A stretch of 33,481 nt of DNA from Actinomycetota bacterium. GTDB taxonomy: Bacteria; Actinomycetota; CALGFH01. The notes below the pieces were generated by a model, which worked only from the letters and a program-made list of their open reading frames with translations, had not been told where the DNA came from and did not search any database. The position numbers and the translations under genes are program-made. The DNA lies in the NCBI GenBank assembly GCA_036280995.1, contig DASUPQ010000331.1, positions 1 through 33,481 of the forward strand. The letters are read 5' to 3'. The stretch's first letter is position 1. Each line of letters starts with the position of its first letter. Below are positions 1-8,346 of this stretch, one piece after another.

Positions 1-1194
1 GCCGACCCGCTGGTCGAGCGCGACCCGGCCGCCCCGGCGCCGGGTCGCGCCGGCGGGGCGCCGTGGACGGCCGCCCCGCCCGGGTCGCCGGTGGCCGCCC
101 CCGGCGACGTGGCCGCCCTGGCCGAGGCGGTCCGGGCCGCCCCCCGCGGGGTGCTGGTGGCCGGCTGGGGCGCGGACCTGGACCCGGGCGCCGCCGACGC
201 CTTCGCCGCCGCCAGCGGCTGGCCGGTCCTGGCCGACCCGCTGTCCGGGGCCCGCCGCGGCCCGGCGGCCGTCTCCACCTACGACGGCCTGCTCCGGGCG
301 CCCCGGTTCGCCGCCGCCCACCGCCCCGACCTGGCCGTCCGGGTCGGCGGCGCCCCCACCAGCAAGGCCCTGACGGCCTGGCTGGACGCGTCCGTGCCCC
401 AGGTCCTGGTCGACCCGGCCGGCGGCTGGCTCGACCCCGCCCGCACCGCCGCCCTGCGCCTCACCGCCGACCCCTCCGCCCTCCTGGCCGCCACCGCCGC
501 CCGGCTCGCCGCCGGTCCCTCCGATCGGTGGCTCCGGTCCTGGCTGGACGCCGAGCGGCTGGCCCGGGAGGCGATCGACGGGCTGCTGGACGAGTGGGCC
601 GAGCCGTTCGAGGGCCGGGTGGCCCGCGACCTGACCGGCTGGGTCCCGGAGGGGGGGACGCTGGTGGTCGGCTCCAGCATGCCGGTCCGGGACGTGGACG
701 CCTTCGCCCGGGCGCGGGACGGCCTGCGGTTCGTGGCCAACCGCGGGCTGTCGGGGATCGACGGGTTCGTGGCCACCGCCCTGGGGGTGGCGGCGGCCGG
801 CGAGGAGCCGGTGGCGGCCCTCTGCGGCGACCTGTCGCTGCTGCACGACGCCTCCAGCCTGCTCGGCGCGGCCGGGCGGCCGCGGGGGCCGGTGCTGGTC
901 GTGGTCGACAACGACGGCGGCGGGATCTTCAGCTTCCTCCCCCAGGCCGAGCTGCCCGGCGAGCTGTTCGAGCCCCTGTTCGGCACCCCGCACGGGCTCG
1001 ACCTGGCCGCCCTGGCCGCCGCCGCGCGGGTCCCCTGCCGGGTGGTCGAGAAGGCGGCCGACCTGGTCCCGGCCCTCGACGCCGCCCTGGCCGGCGGCGG
1101 CACCCGGCTGGTGCTGGTGCGCAGCGAGCGGGCGGCCAACCTGGCCCGCCACCGCGCCCTGGCCGAGGCCGTGGCCGCCGCCGTCGGCGGGTAG
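1..1194 (+). CDS. menD: MenD, 2-succinyl-5-enolpyruvyl-6-hydroxy-3-cyclohexene-1-carboxylate synthase (5' end missing)
   Basis: The gene enters from the left edge in frame 1 and stops with TAG at 1192-1194, so the N-terminal part of this roughly 550-residue enzyme is outside the window; 397 residues remain. MenD is a thiamine-diphosphate enzyme that joins 2-oxoglutarate-derived succinic semialdehyde to isochorismate in menaquinone synthesis. The visible part covers the central domain and the C-terminal ThDP-binding domain. The ThDP/Mg motif GDLSLLHDASSLL lies around 829-867, and VVDNDGGGIFSFLPQ, matching the MenD pattern NNNGGxIFS.LP, lies around 901-945. A conserved SSMPVRD stretch precedes them. 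menF, which makes the isochorismate substrate, lies on the other strand at 2090-3406, supporting the call. The downstream hydrolase starts only 9 bases after the stop and may be co-transcribed. Confidence 0.93.
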   Translation, partial: ADPLVERDPAAPAPGRAGGAPWTAAPPGSPVAAPGDVAALAEAVRAAPRGVLVAGWGADLDPGAADAFAAASGWPVLADPLSGARRGPAAVSTYDGLLRAPRFAAAHRPDLAVRVGGAPTSKALTAWLDASVPQVLVDPAGGWLDPARTAALRLTADPSALLAATAARLAAGPSDRWLRSWLDAERLAREAIDGLLDEWAEPFEGRVARDLTGWVPEGGTLVVGSSMPVRDVDAFARARDGLRFVANRGLSGIDGFVATALGVAAAGEEPVAALCGDLSLLHDASSLLGAAGRPRGPVLVVVDNDGGGIFSFLPQAELPGELFEPLFGTPHGLDLAALAAAARVPCRVVEKAADLVPALDAALAGGGTRLVLVRSERAANLARHRALAEAVAAAVGG

Positions 1195-1203
1195 GCTGCC
1201 GCC

Positions 1204-2085
1204 ATGCTGTTCGAGGGGTTCGACAGCCGGACCGTGGCCGCCGAGGGGGCCGCGATCCACCTGCGCCTCGGCGGCCACGGCCCGCCGCTGCTGCTGCTCC
1301 ACGGCTACCCCCAGACCTCGGCCATGTGGCACAAGGTCGCGCCCGGGCTGGCCGAGCGGTTCACCGTGGTCGCGGCCGACCTGCGCGGCTACGGCCGCTC
1401 CGGCAAGCCGCCCTCCGACCCGGGCCACCTCGCCTACTCCAAGCGGGTCATGGCCCGCGACATGATCGAGGTCATGGCCGCCCTCGGCTTCGGCGCCTTC
1501 GGGGTCGCCGGCCACGACCGGGGCGGCCGGGTCGGCTACCGCATGGCCCTCGACCACCCGGAGGTGGTGACCCGGCTGGCCGTGCTCGACATCGTCCCGA
1601 CCCATGTGATGTGGCAGCGGATGGACCGGGAGCTGGCCATGGCCACCTACCACTGGCTGTTCCTGGCCCAGCCCGGCGGCCTCCCCGAGACCCTGATCGG
1701 CGCCGACCCCGGCTGGTGGGTGCGGGAGAAGCTGCGCCGCTGGGCCGGCGACCCGGCGGCGTTCGACCCCGAGGCGGTCGAGGAGTACGTGCGCTGCTTC
1801 GCCGACCCGGCCGCCGTCCACGCCTCCTGCGAGGACTACCGGGCGGGCGCCACCGTCGACGACCGGCTGGACGCCGCCGACCTGGGCCGGCGCCGGATCG
1901 CCTGCCCGGTCCTGGCCCTCTGGGGCACCGACGGCATCGCCCGCCGGGCCGAGGACCCGCTGGCCTCCTGGCGGCCCTGGTGCGACGACGTCCGCGGCCA
2001 GGGCGTCCCCGGCGGCCACTTCGTCGCCGAGGAGTCGCCGGCCGAGACCCTGGCCGCCCTGGAGGGGTTCTTCGCCGCCGGCTGA
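1204..2085 (+). CDS. Alpha/beta hydrolase, probable fluoroacetate/haloacetate dehalogenase
   Basis: A 293-residue alpha/beta hydrolase of the haloacetate dehalogenase type, which hydrolyses the carbon-halogen bond of haloacetates through an aspartyl-ester intermediate. HGYPQT (34-39) forms the oxyanion region. The nucleophile is Asp105 in GHDRGGR, where Ser hydrolases have Ser. Arg106 and Arg109 match the two arginines that bind substrate carboxylate in fluoroacetate dehalogenase. The acid Asp129 (LDIVPT) and base His272 (GGHF) complete the triad. His150-Trp151 (YHW) and Tyr212 match the halide-pocket residues, and Trp180 another pocket residue. These equivalences rest on recalled family numbering, not a computed alignment. 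Start ATG 1204 is 9 bases after menD; no strong Shine-Dalgarno is seen. An epoxide hydrolase is the main alternative, less likely with both arginines present. The stop is 4 bases from the convergent menF stop. Confidence 0.85.
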   Translation: MLFEGFDSRTVAAEGAAIHLRLGGHGPPLLLLHGYPQTSAMWHKVAPGLAERFTVVAADLRGYGRSGKPPSDPGHLAYSKRVMARDMIEVMAALGFGAFGVAGHDRGGRVGYRMALDHPEVVTRLAVLDIVPTHVMWQRMDRELAMATYHWLFLAQPGGLPETLIGADPGWWVREKLRRWAGDPAAFDPEAVEEYVRCFADPAAVHASCEDYRAGATVDDRLDAADLGRRRIACPVLALWGTDGIARRAEDPLASWRPWCDDVRGQGVPGGHFVAEESPAETLAALEGFFAAG

Positions 2086-2089
2086 GCGG

Positions 2090-3406
2090 TCAGGGGCCGA
2101 GCAGGACCTCCAGCATCGCCCGCAGCTTGTGCTCGGTCTCGGCCCATTCGGCGTCGGGGTCGGAGCCGGGGACGATGCCGGCCCCGGCGATCAGGTGGGC
2201 GCGGCGGCCCTGGAGGGCGGCGCAGCGCAGGGCCACCGCCCACTCGCCGTCGCCGGCGCGGTCGACCCAGCCCACCGGGCCGGCGTAGCGGCCCCGGTCG
2301 AACGGCTCCAGGGCGGCGATCACGGCCAGGGCGGCGTCCCTCGGTGAGCCGCCAACGGCCGGGGTCGGATGGAGCAGGCCGGCCAGCTCGAGGGCGGACG
2401 GCAGCGGGCCGGTGAGGTCGGCGGTGATCTCGGTGGCGAGGTGGGCGACGGTGGCCAGCCGGACGACCTCGGGCCGGCCGACCTCGACCCGGTCGGCCAC
2501 CTTGGCCAGGCCCTCGGCCACGGCGTCGACCACCAGCCGGTGCTCGACCGCCTCCTTGGGCGACCCGGTGAGGCGGGCCAGCCCGTCGGCCTCGGCGGCG
2601 GCGCTGTCCCCCCGGGGCACGGTCCCGGCCATCGGCCGCGAGGTGGCCACCCGCCCCCGCCGCCGGACCAGCAGCTCGGGGCTGGCCCCGACGAACCCGC
2701 CGCTGGCGTACAGGTAGGTCGACCCGCCCGAGCGCCGCCGCAGCCGCCGCAGCACCTCGCCCCGCGGGAACGGCCGCTCCGCCTCCACCGCCGCCTCCCG
2801 GGCCAGCACCACCTTGTCGAGCCGCCCGGCCCCGATCGCCGCCAGCGCCGCCCGCACCGCCGCCCGCCAGCCGGCCAGGCCGGACCCGCCGGCCGACCGC
2901 TCGCTGTCGAGGCGGCGGGCGACCGGCCAGGGGGCGTCGGCGGCCGAGCCACGCAGGCGGCCGACCAGCTCGCCGGGGCCGGGCGGGGCGAACGGGGCCG
3001 GCTCGGTGAGGACGGCCCAGGTTCGGCCGTCGGGGTCGGTGCGCAGCAGCAGGGCCGGGACGACCAGCTCGCCCGGGGTGGCCGGGTGGAACGGGAGGGC
3101 GCCGACCGCCGCCGGGCCCAGGCCGGTGCGGTCGGGGTCGGCGACCTCGGCCGCCTCGAGCAGGCTGGCGACCGTCTCGCCGGCCCGCTCGACCCGCCCC
3201 GGTCCCGTGCCCACGGGGACGCGGGCGGCCGCGCCCAGGCCGACCAGGGCGCCGCCCGGGGAATGCCACACGAAGCCGTCGTCGCCGGCCTCCCCGAGCG
3301 GGTCGAGCCCGTCGTCGAGGCGGACGACCCGGCTGAACAGGGGACCGGGCTCCAGCCGTTCGGACCCTTGGGACGGGTCGGTCCCGGGGTCCTCCGTTGA
3401 CGTCAT
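2090..3406 (-). CDS. menF: Isochorismate synthase MenF
   Basis: A 438-residue chorismate-binding enzyme converting chorismate to isochorismate, the first committed step of menaquinone synthesis. The C-terminal chorismate-binding domain carries LDKVVLAREA with the general-base lysine, then YLYASGGFVGASPELLV, MAGTVPRG, the SPKE.VEH stretch, HPTPAVGG, and near the end GAGIVPGSDPDAEWAETEHK. The order and wording fit MenF/EntC rather than anthranilate or aminodeoxychorismate synthase. menD close by favours menaquinone over siderophore or salicylate synthesis. The reading frame stays open upstream, but ATG 3406 gives a normal length and the protein begins MTSTEDPGTDPSQG. iclR ends 37 bases upstream on the same strand, so some menF transcripts may come from the dha operon promoter. 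Confidence 0.93.
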   Translation of the reverse strand: MTSTEDPGTDPSQGSERLEPGPLFSRVVRLDDGLDPLGEAGDDGFVWHSPGGALVGLGAAARVPVGTGPGRVERAGETVASLLEAAEVADPDRTGLGPAAVGALPFHPATPGELVVPALLLRTDPDGRTWAVLTEPAPFAPPGPGELVGRLRGSAADAPWPVARRLDSERSAGGSGLAGWRAAVRAALAAIGAGRLDKVVLAREAAVEAERPFPRGEVLRRLRRRSGGSTYLYASGGFVGASPELLVRRRGRVATSRPMAGTVPRGDSAAAEADGLARLTGSPKEAVEHRLVVDAVAEGLAKVADRVEVGRPEVVRLATVAHLATEITADLTGPLPSALELAGLLHPTPAVGGSPRDAALAVIAALEPFDRGRYAGPVGWVDRAGDGEWAVALRCAALQGRRAHLIAGAGIVPGSDPDAEWAETEHKLRAMLEVLLGP

Positions 3407-3443
3407 GGCGCCATCGTAGGGGCGGGATGCGCCGTCGCGCGAC

Positions 3444-4216
3444 TCAGGCGCCGGCGCCGGGGACGGCCGGGCGGCCGGCGCCCAGCTCGCGCGAGAGCCC
3501 GCGGGCCGCCTCCTTGACGGCGGCCACCGCGTCGGCGGCCGGGCCGTCGGGGAGCAGGCGCTCGACCGGGCCGGCCAGCCCGATGGCGCCGACCACCGCC
3601 CCCCGGTTGTCGAACAGCGCGGCGGCGATGCCGGCCTCCCCGACGATCGCCTCCTGGTCCTCGACGGCCACCCCGGTCTCGACCACCGCCTCAAGGGCCG
3701 CCCGGAGGACGGTCCCCGACGTCAGGGTCCGGCCCGTGAGCCGGGGCAGCGGGCCGGCCAGGAGCTCGCCCTGGGCCTCCGGCTCCAGGTAGGCGACGGT
3801 CGCCTTGCCGAGGGCGCAGGCGTGCCAGGGGATCGACGCCCCCACCTGGAGGATCTGGAGCGAGTTGTCGGGCCGGAACACGTGGTGGACGAGCAGCACG
3901 TTGGGGCCGTAGAGGACCCCGACGTGGACGGCCTCGCCGGCCCGGCCGGCCAGGGTCTCGGCCCACAGCAGGGAGCGGGCCCGCAGCTCGTTGTTGTCCA
4001 GGAAGGCGTTGCCGAGCTGGAGCAGGGCCGGTCCCAGCCGGTACTTGCCGGTCTCGGAGTCCTGCTCGACCAGCTGGTGGGCCTCGAGGGTGCGCAGCAG
4101 GCCGTACACGGTCGCCTTGGCCAGGCCGAGCCGCTCGGCCAGCTCGGTCACGCCCAGCCGGGCCGACTCCGACCCGAGGGCCTTGAGGATCCGGGCCGCC
4201 CGCCCGACCGACTGGA

Positions 4217-4220
<4 letters not shown>
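3444..4220 (-). CDS. IclR family transcriptional regulator
   Basis: A 258-residue IclR-type regulator. The N-terminal winged helix (about 1-65) reads SVGRAARILKAL, then VTELAERLGLAKATVYGLLR as the helix-turn-helix. The rest is the GAF-like effector domain, with VHVGVLYGPNVLLVH, PWHACALGKA, VEDQEAIVGEAGIAAALFD and a closing AAVKEAARGLSREL. Start ATG 4220 overlaps the dhaL stop as ATGA, so translation is coupled and the regulator is the distal gene of the dhaM-dhaL operon. It probably controls that operon through the palindrome at 5421-5445, as a triose or glycerol metabolite sensor. That link is inferred from position; the effector is unknown. Confidence 0.92.
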
Positions 4221-4963
<743 letters not shown>

Positions 4964-4965
4964 CC

Positions 4966-5388
4966 TCATTCCCCGGCCTGATGCTCCGGCGCCTTGACCT
5001 TGGCCATGGTGGCCGCGCCCCTGGCCGCCTGGTCGACGTCGTCGAGGCTGGAGCCGGTGCTGGCCTGGATGGCGGCGACCACGGCGCCCTCGACGACCGG
5101 GGCCTCGGCGATGCGGACCCGGCCGCGGGTCTCCTCCTCGACCAGCTCGTCGATGGCCAGCTGGGCCGAGAGCACGGCCGACCCCAGGTCGACCAGGACC
5201 AGCACCCCGTCGCCCTCGTCGGCGGCCGCGATGGCCTCCGCGATCAGGGTGGCGTCGGTGCCGATGCCGCCGTCGTCGGTGCCCCCGGCGGCCTGGATGC
5301 GCACGCCGCCGGCCATCTGGCCGGCCAGCTCGACCACGCCCTCGGCCACCTTGGCCGAGTGGGACACGACGACCAGGCCCACGCTCAC
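4966..5388 (-). CDS. dhaM: DhaM, phosphotransferase subunit of dihydroxyacetone kinase (EIIA-Man fold)
   Basis: A 140-residue single-domain DhaM. It takes phosphate from HPr of the phosphotransferase system and passes it to ADP on DhaL. The EIIA-mannose-type fold shows the N-terminal strand MSVGLVVVSHSAKVAEGV with the phosphorylated histidine at His10, then GGTDDGGIGTDATLI and VLVLVDLGSAVLSAQLA. It lacks the extra HPr and EI-like domains of the E. coli protein, as is usual in actinobacteria. The start is GTG 5388 behind a strong Shine-Dalgarno (AGGAGGTGGAGG, 4 bases before it). The promoter and palindrome at 5421-5482 lie directly upstream, so dhaM is the first gene of the operon. No EI or HPr gene is in the window. 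Confidence 0.9.
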   Translation of the reverse strand: MSVGLVVVSHSAKVAEGVVELAGQMAGGVRIQAAGGTDDGGIGTDATLIAEAIAAADEGDGVLVLVDLGSAVLSAQLAIDELVEEETRGRVRIAEAPVVEGAVVAAIQASTGSSLDDVDQAARGAATMAKVKAPEHQAGE

Positions 5389-5420
5389 GGGCCCTCCACC
5401 TCCTGACCCGCCCGGACGAC

Positions 5421-5445
5421 CGGTGTTCGATCATGCCGAACACCG
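5421..5445. promoter_or_regulatory. Perfect inverted repeat, candidate IclR operator
   Basis: CGGTGTTCG (5421-5429), 7-base spacer, CGAACACCG (5437-5445): nine of nine bases pair. It sits 33 bases upstream of the dhaM start, just downstream of the candidate -10, where a bound repressor would block transcription. IclR proteins often bind GTTCG..CGAAC-like palindromes, and an iclR gene ends this operon. The regulator-site pairing is inferred. Confidence 0.65.
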
Positions 5446-5452
5446 TTAGGGC

Positions 5453-5482
5453 ATTACGCACCGGGGTTGCTTGTCTTGTCAA
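5453..5482 (-). promoter_or_regulatory. Candidate promoter of dhaM-dhaL-iclR
   Basis: On the minus strand a perfect TTGACA (5482-5477) is followed after 18 bases by CGTAAT (5458-5453), matching TATAAT at four positions. The predicted start falls in the palindrome 5421-5445. This stretch is less GC-rich than its surroundings. The -35 is convincing and the -10 less so. Confidence 0.5.
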
Positions 5483-5514
5483 GAGGTGGAGGGCCGCCGC
5501 CGGTCCCCGGGGTG

Positions 5515-5733
5515 CTAGGCGTCGCCGCGCTCGTACTTGAACGAGATCTTGACCTTGGTCCGGTAGGCCCGGACCCGGCCCTCCTCGATCACCAGGTCCT
5601 GCTCGACGACCTCGGCGATCCGCAGGTCCCGGAGCGTGTGGGAGGCGGTCTCGACGGCGGCCGCGGCCGCCCGCTCCCACGACTCGGAGCTGGTCCCGAC
5701 CAGCTCGGTGACCCGGTAGACGCTTTCGGCCAT
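5515..5733 (-). CDS. Dodecin family protein, SecE2/calcium-dodecin type
   Basis: A 72-residue dodecin, a small strand-helix-strand-strand protein that assembles into hollow dodecamers. It starts VYRVTELVGTSSESWERAA and ends YRTKVKISFKYE, both typical. Classical dodecins stack flavin on a Trp in the motif LxWFEV; here the aligned stretch is LRIAEV, with Ile39 at that place. This matches the branch represented by mycobacterial Rv0379 (SecE2, calcium dodecin) rather than the flavin-binding branch. Flavin binding is therefore doubtful. The start ATG 5733 has GGAAGG about 10 bases upstream. It lies upstream of the dha promoter on the same strand and diverges from the acyl-CoA dehydrogenase; no functional link to either is evident. 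Confidence 0.88.
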   Translation of the reverse strand: MAESVYRVTELVGTSSESWERAAAAAVETASHTLRDLRIAEVVEQDLVIEEGRVRAYRTKVKISFKYERGDA

Positions 5734-5826
5734 GGGCGACCATCCTTCCGGCTGGGCGGCCCGCTGCTGGCCGCCGGCTACCGCCTACCGTATATCGTCG
5801 TGGGGGCGCGCCCGAAGGAGGCACCG

Positions 5827-7083
5827 ATGGCCGTGCTGGCGATGACAGCGGAGGTCCGGGAGCTGCGCGAGCGGGTCCGCGACCTCATGGACCGGCTCGT
5901 CTACCCCAACGAGCCCCGACTCGACCGCGAGGACGACCAGGCCCAGGCCCTGGTCGAGGAGCTGCGGGCCGAGGTCAGGGCGGCCGGGCTGTGGGCCCCC
6001 CACCTCGGTCCCGAGGCCGGCGGCAGCGGCCGCGGGTTCGTCGCCTATGCGTTCCTCAACGAGCTGATCGGCCGCAGCGTCTGGGCGCCGCTGATCTTCG
6101 GCTGCCAGGCCCCCGACGCCGGCAACGCCGAGATCCTGCAGCTGTTCGGCACCTCCGACCAGCGCCGGCGGTGGCTGGCGCCGCTGGTCGCCGGGGAGGT
6201 CCGCTCGTTCTTCTCCATGACCGAGCCCGAGGTGTCGGGGTCCGACCCCACCGGGCTGCGGACCCGCGCCGTCCGCGACGGCGACGACTGGGTGATCGAC
6301 GGCCACAAGTGGTTCAGCTCCGGGGCCGAGGGGGCGGCCTTCGGGATCGTCATGGCCGTCACCGACCCCGCCGCCGAGCCGCACCGGCGCATGAGCCAGA
6401 TCATCGTCCCGGCGACCACCCCCGGGGTCGAGATCGTCCGCGCCATCCCGGTCATGGGCCACCGGGGCCGCGGCTGGAGCACCCACTGCGAGGTCCGCTA
6501 CCGCGGGGTGCGGGTGCCGGTGGCCAACACCGTCGGCGCCCCCGGGGACGGCTTCCGCATCGCCCAGAAGCGCCTCGGCCCCGGCCGCATCCACCACGTC
6601 ATGCGCTGGCTCGGCCAGATGCAGCGGGCCTTCGAGCTGATGTGCGGCTACGCCCTGCGCCGCCAGGCCTTCGGGGGGCCGCTGGCCGCCAAGCAGACGG
6701 TCCAGAACTGGGTGGCCGACTCGGCGGCCGAGATCCAGGCCTGCCGGCTCCTCACCCTGGACGCCGCCGCCCGCATCGACCAGGGCGAGGAGGCCCGGGT
6801 CGAGATCTCGGCGGTCAAGTTCCACGCCGCCCGGGTGCTCCACGACGTCATCGACCGGGCCGTCCAGACCCACGGCGCCCTCGGCCTCACCGACCAGACC
6901 CCCCTGGCCCGCATGTACGCCGACGCCCGGGCGGCCCGCTTCTACGACGGTCCCGACGAGGTCCACCGGATGGTGGTGAGCCGCCGGGTCCTGCGGGCGT
7001 TCGAGCAGGGCGGGGTCTGGGACTTCGCCGACGGCGGCCCCCGTGCCGCCGGCGAGTCGCCCTCGACCGGGGTGCCCGGTTAG
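5827..7083 (+). CDS. Acyl-CoA dehydrogenase (ACAD10/11-like)
   Basis: A 418-residue flavoprotein that introduces a 2,3-double bond into an acyl-CoA and passes electrons to electron-transfer flavoprotein. The N-terminal helical domain is followed by the FAD-contacting beta domain (FFSMTEPEVSGSDPTG, then WVIDGHKWFSSGAEGA) and the C-terminal helical domain (RRQAFGGPLAAKQTVQ, VQTHGALGLTDQTPL, FYDGPDEVHR). In many family members the catalytic base is the Glu of YEGT; the aligned residue here is Asp374 in YDGPDE, as in the ACAD10/11 group. Start ATG 5827 follows GAAGGAGG by 6 bases, and a candidate -10 TATATC lies at 5791. An in-frame extension upstream covers the dodecin promoter region and is not coding. 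The acyl chain cannot be told from sequence. Confidence 0.92.
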   Translation: MAVLAMTAEVRELRERVRDLMDRLVYPNEPRLDREDDQAQALVEELRAEVRAAGLWAPHLGPEAGGSGRGFVAYAFLNELIGRSVWAPLIFGCQAPDAGNAEILQLFGTSDQRRRWLAPLVAGEVRSFFSMTEPEVSGSDPTGLRTRAVRDGDDWVIDGHKWFSSGAEGAAFGIVMAVTDPAAEPHRRMSQIIVPATTPGVEIVRAIPVMGHRGRGWSTHCEVRYRGVRVPVANTVGAPGDGFRIAQKRLGPGRIHHVMRWLGQMQRAFELMCGYALRRQAFGGPLAAKQTVQNWVADSAAEIQACRLLTLDAAARIDQGEEARVEISAVKFHAARVLHDVIDRAVQTHGALGLTDQTPLARMYADARAARFYDGPDEVHRMVVSRRVLRAFEQGGVWDFADGGPRAAGESPSTGVPG

Positions 7084-7116
7084 GCTGGTGCACCGTTTCG
7101 GAGGAGGGGGGATGTC

Positions 7117-7635
7117 ATGCCTCCAGAGCAGGACGAGAACCGCGAACGCCAGCTCGCCGCCCTACGCCGCTACGTGTCCGACCTCGACGTCCGCCGCCCC
7201 AGCGACCCCCCGGCCCCGCCGGGCGGGCAGCGACGACGTTCCGCCTGGCCCTGGCTGCTGGTCACCTTCCTGCTGATGGCCGCGTCGCTGGCCGGCGGCA
7301 TCGCCATCGGCAACCGCGACCAGGCCGGCCGCTCCTCGCAGTTCGCGGGCACGACCGCCAGCAGCAGCGCCCCCTCTCCCACCGCCTCCCCGGAGTGCGC
7401 CGAGGCGGTGGAGCGGGCCAACAGGTCCATGAGCTACGCCGTGAAGGTGTCGGGCGCCCTGCGCGAGCACACCCAGATCATGAACGACCTGCTCAACGGC
7501 AAGATCAGCGCCGACGCGGCCCTCCGCACGGGCACCCCGTCGCTGATCACCGGCTCCGCCGAGGCGGCCCGCTTCGACGTCGCCCTGGCCGACTACCGCA
7601 AGGTCGTCGACCAATGCCAGCTGCGCACCTCCTAG
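7117..7635 (+). CDS. Single-pass membrane protein of unknown function
   Basis: A 172-residue protein with no family I recognise. Residues 1-43 are charged and cytosolic, ending in Pro/Arg-rich PPAPPGGQRRRSAWP. Residues 44-65 form one transmembrane helix (WLLVTFLLMAASLAGGIAIG). A Ser/Thr/Ala/Pro-rich linker follows (about 73-92), then an outside domain of about 75 residues predicted mainly helical. The only two cysteines, Cys94 and Cys167, frame that domain and could form a disulfide outside the cell. Positive charges before the helix suggest an N-in, C-out topology. Start ATG 7117 follows GGAGGAGGGG. It lies 33 bases after the acyl-CoA dehydrogenase, and co-transcription is possible without implying shared function. 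Confidence 0.75.
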   Translation: MPPEQDENRERQLAALRRYVSDLDVRRPSDPPAPPGGQRRRSAWPWLLVTFLLMAASLAGGIAIGNRDQAGRSSQFAGTTASSSAPSPTASPECAEAVERANRSMSYAVKVSGALREHTQIMNDLLNGKISADAALRTGTPSLITGSAEAARFDVALADYRKVVDQCQLRTS

Positions 7636-7682
7636 CGACAGCGGCGCCCACTCGGAAGCAGGGCGGAGGCCTTGTTCGAGCG

Positions 7683-8342
7683 TCAGCCATGGGCCAGGAC
7701 GCGATCGAGCGGCCGAGGCACGCTCGTCAGATCCAGCGCGTCGACGAGCAACCGCGCGTAGCGGATCTTGCGGCCGCTGTGGGTGCCGATGAAGCGCCGA
7801 AGCTGCTGCTGGCGGCTCCGTCCCTGCCAGGCGGGCTGCTGCTGGAAGGTGCGGAACGATCCAAGCTCGCCCTGGGCCTCGACGACCTGTTCCACACCGG
7901 CGGCACCCAGGCAGCGGATCAGCTCGTCCTCCAGGTCGGCGACGCACACGTAGAACCCGAGCGCTTCCATGTCGGCGCGACCGAGGCTGGAGCCGAGGCC
8001 GGCCCGCTCCAGACCGCGCCGGAAGTCGCCCTCCGCACCGGCGTCACACAGGCCCGCCAGTCCGCGGTTCAAGCCCTGGGAACCGAACAGCTCCAGGAAG
8101 CGTCGGATGTTCCTGGCCCCGCCCATTGGCACCACGGCAACGCCCTCGGCGGCAAGCTCTCGACCACGGCGCGCAGCCAGCGCCTGGAGCGCGACCTGGT
8201 CGCTGATCCCCTCAACCAGCACGACCGTCCGTGGGTCGACGCTGGCGGCCAGGGCGTGTGCTGCCGCGGCGACCAGCGGAGCCTCTCCGCCGCCGGCCAG
8301 CGACCCGACGGCTGCCGGCGGGAATCGCTGCTTGTCGTTCAC
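7683..8342 (-). CDS. Stand-alone TOPRIM-domain protein (OLD-nuclease-like C-terminal part)
   Basis: A 219-residue protein resembling the TOPRIM half of OLD-family nucleases without their N-terminal ATPase. The TOPRIM core reads TVVLVEGISDQVALQAL with the metal-binding Glu, then GVAVVPMGGARNIRRFLELF, and GLAGLCDAGAEGDF where Asp of the usual DxD survives and the second position is altered (DAG). TOPRIM enzymes cut or join nucleic acid with Mg; whether this one is active is unknown. The start is GTG 8342, 4 bases downstream of the transpeptidase stop, so it may be the second gene of that transcript. Three 60-base stretches counted by hand are 67-70 percent GC, lower than the neighbours (82 percent in one transpeptidase line), which could reflect later acquisition. 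Confidence 0.75.
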   Translation of the reverse strand: MNDKQRFPPAAVGSLAGGGEAPLVAAAAHALAASVDPRTVVLVEGISDQVALQALAARRGRELAAEGVAVVPMGGARNIRRFLELFGSQGLNRGLAGLCDAGAEGDFRRGLERAGLGSSLGRADMEALGFYVCVADLEDELIRCLGAAGVEQVVEAQGELGSFRTFQQQPAWQGRSRQQQLRRFIGTHSGRKIRYARLLVDALDLTSVPRPLDRVLAHG

Positions 8343-8346
8343 CTGC

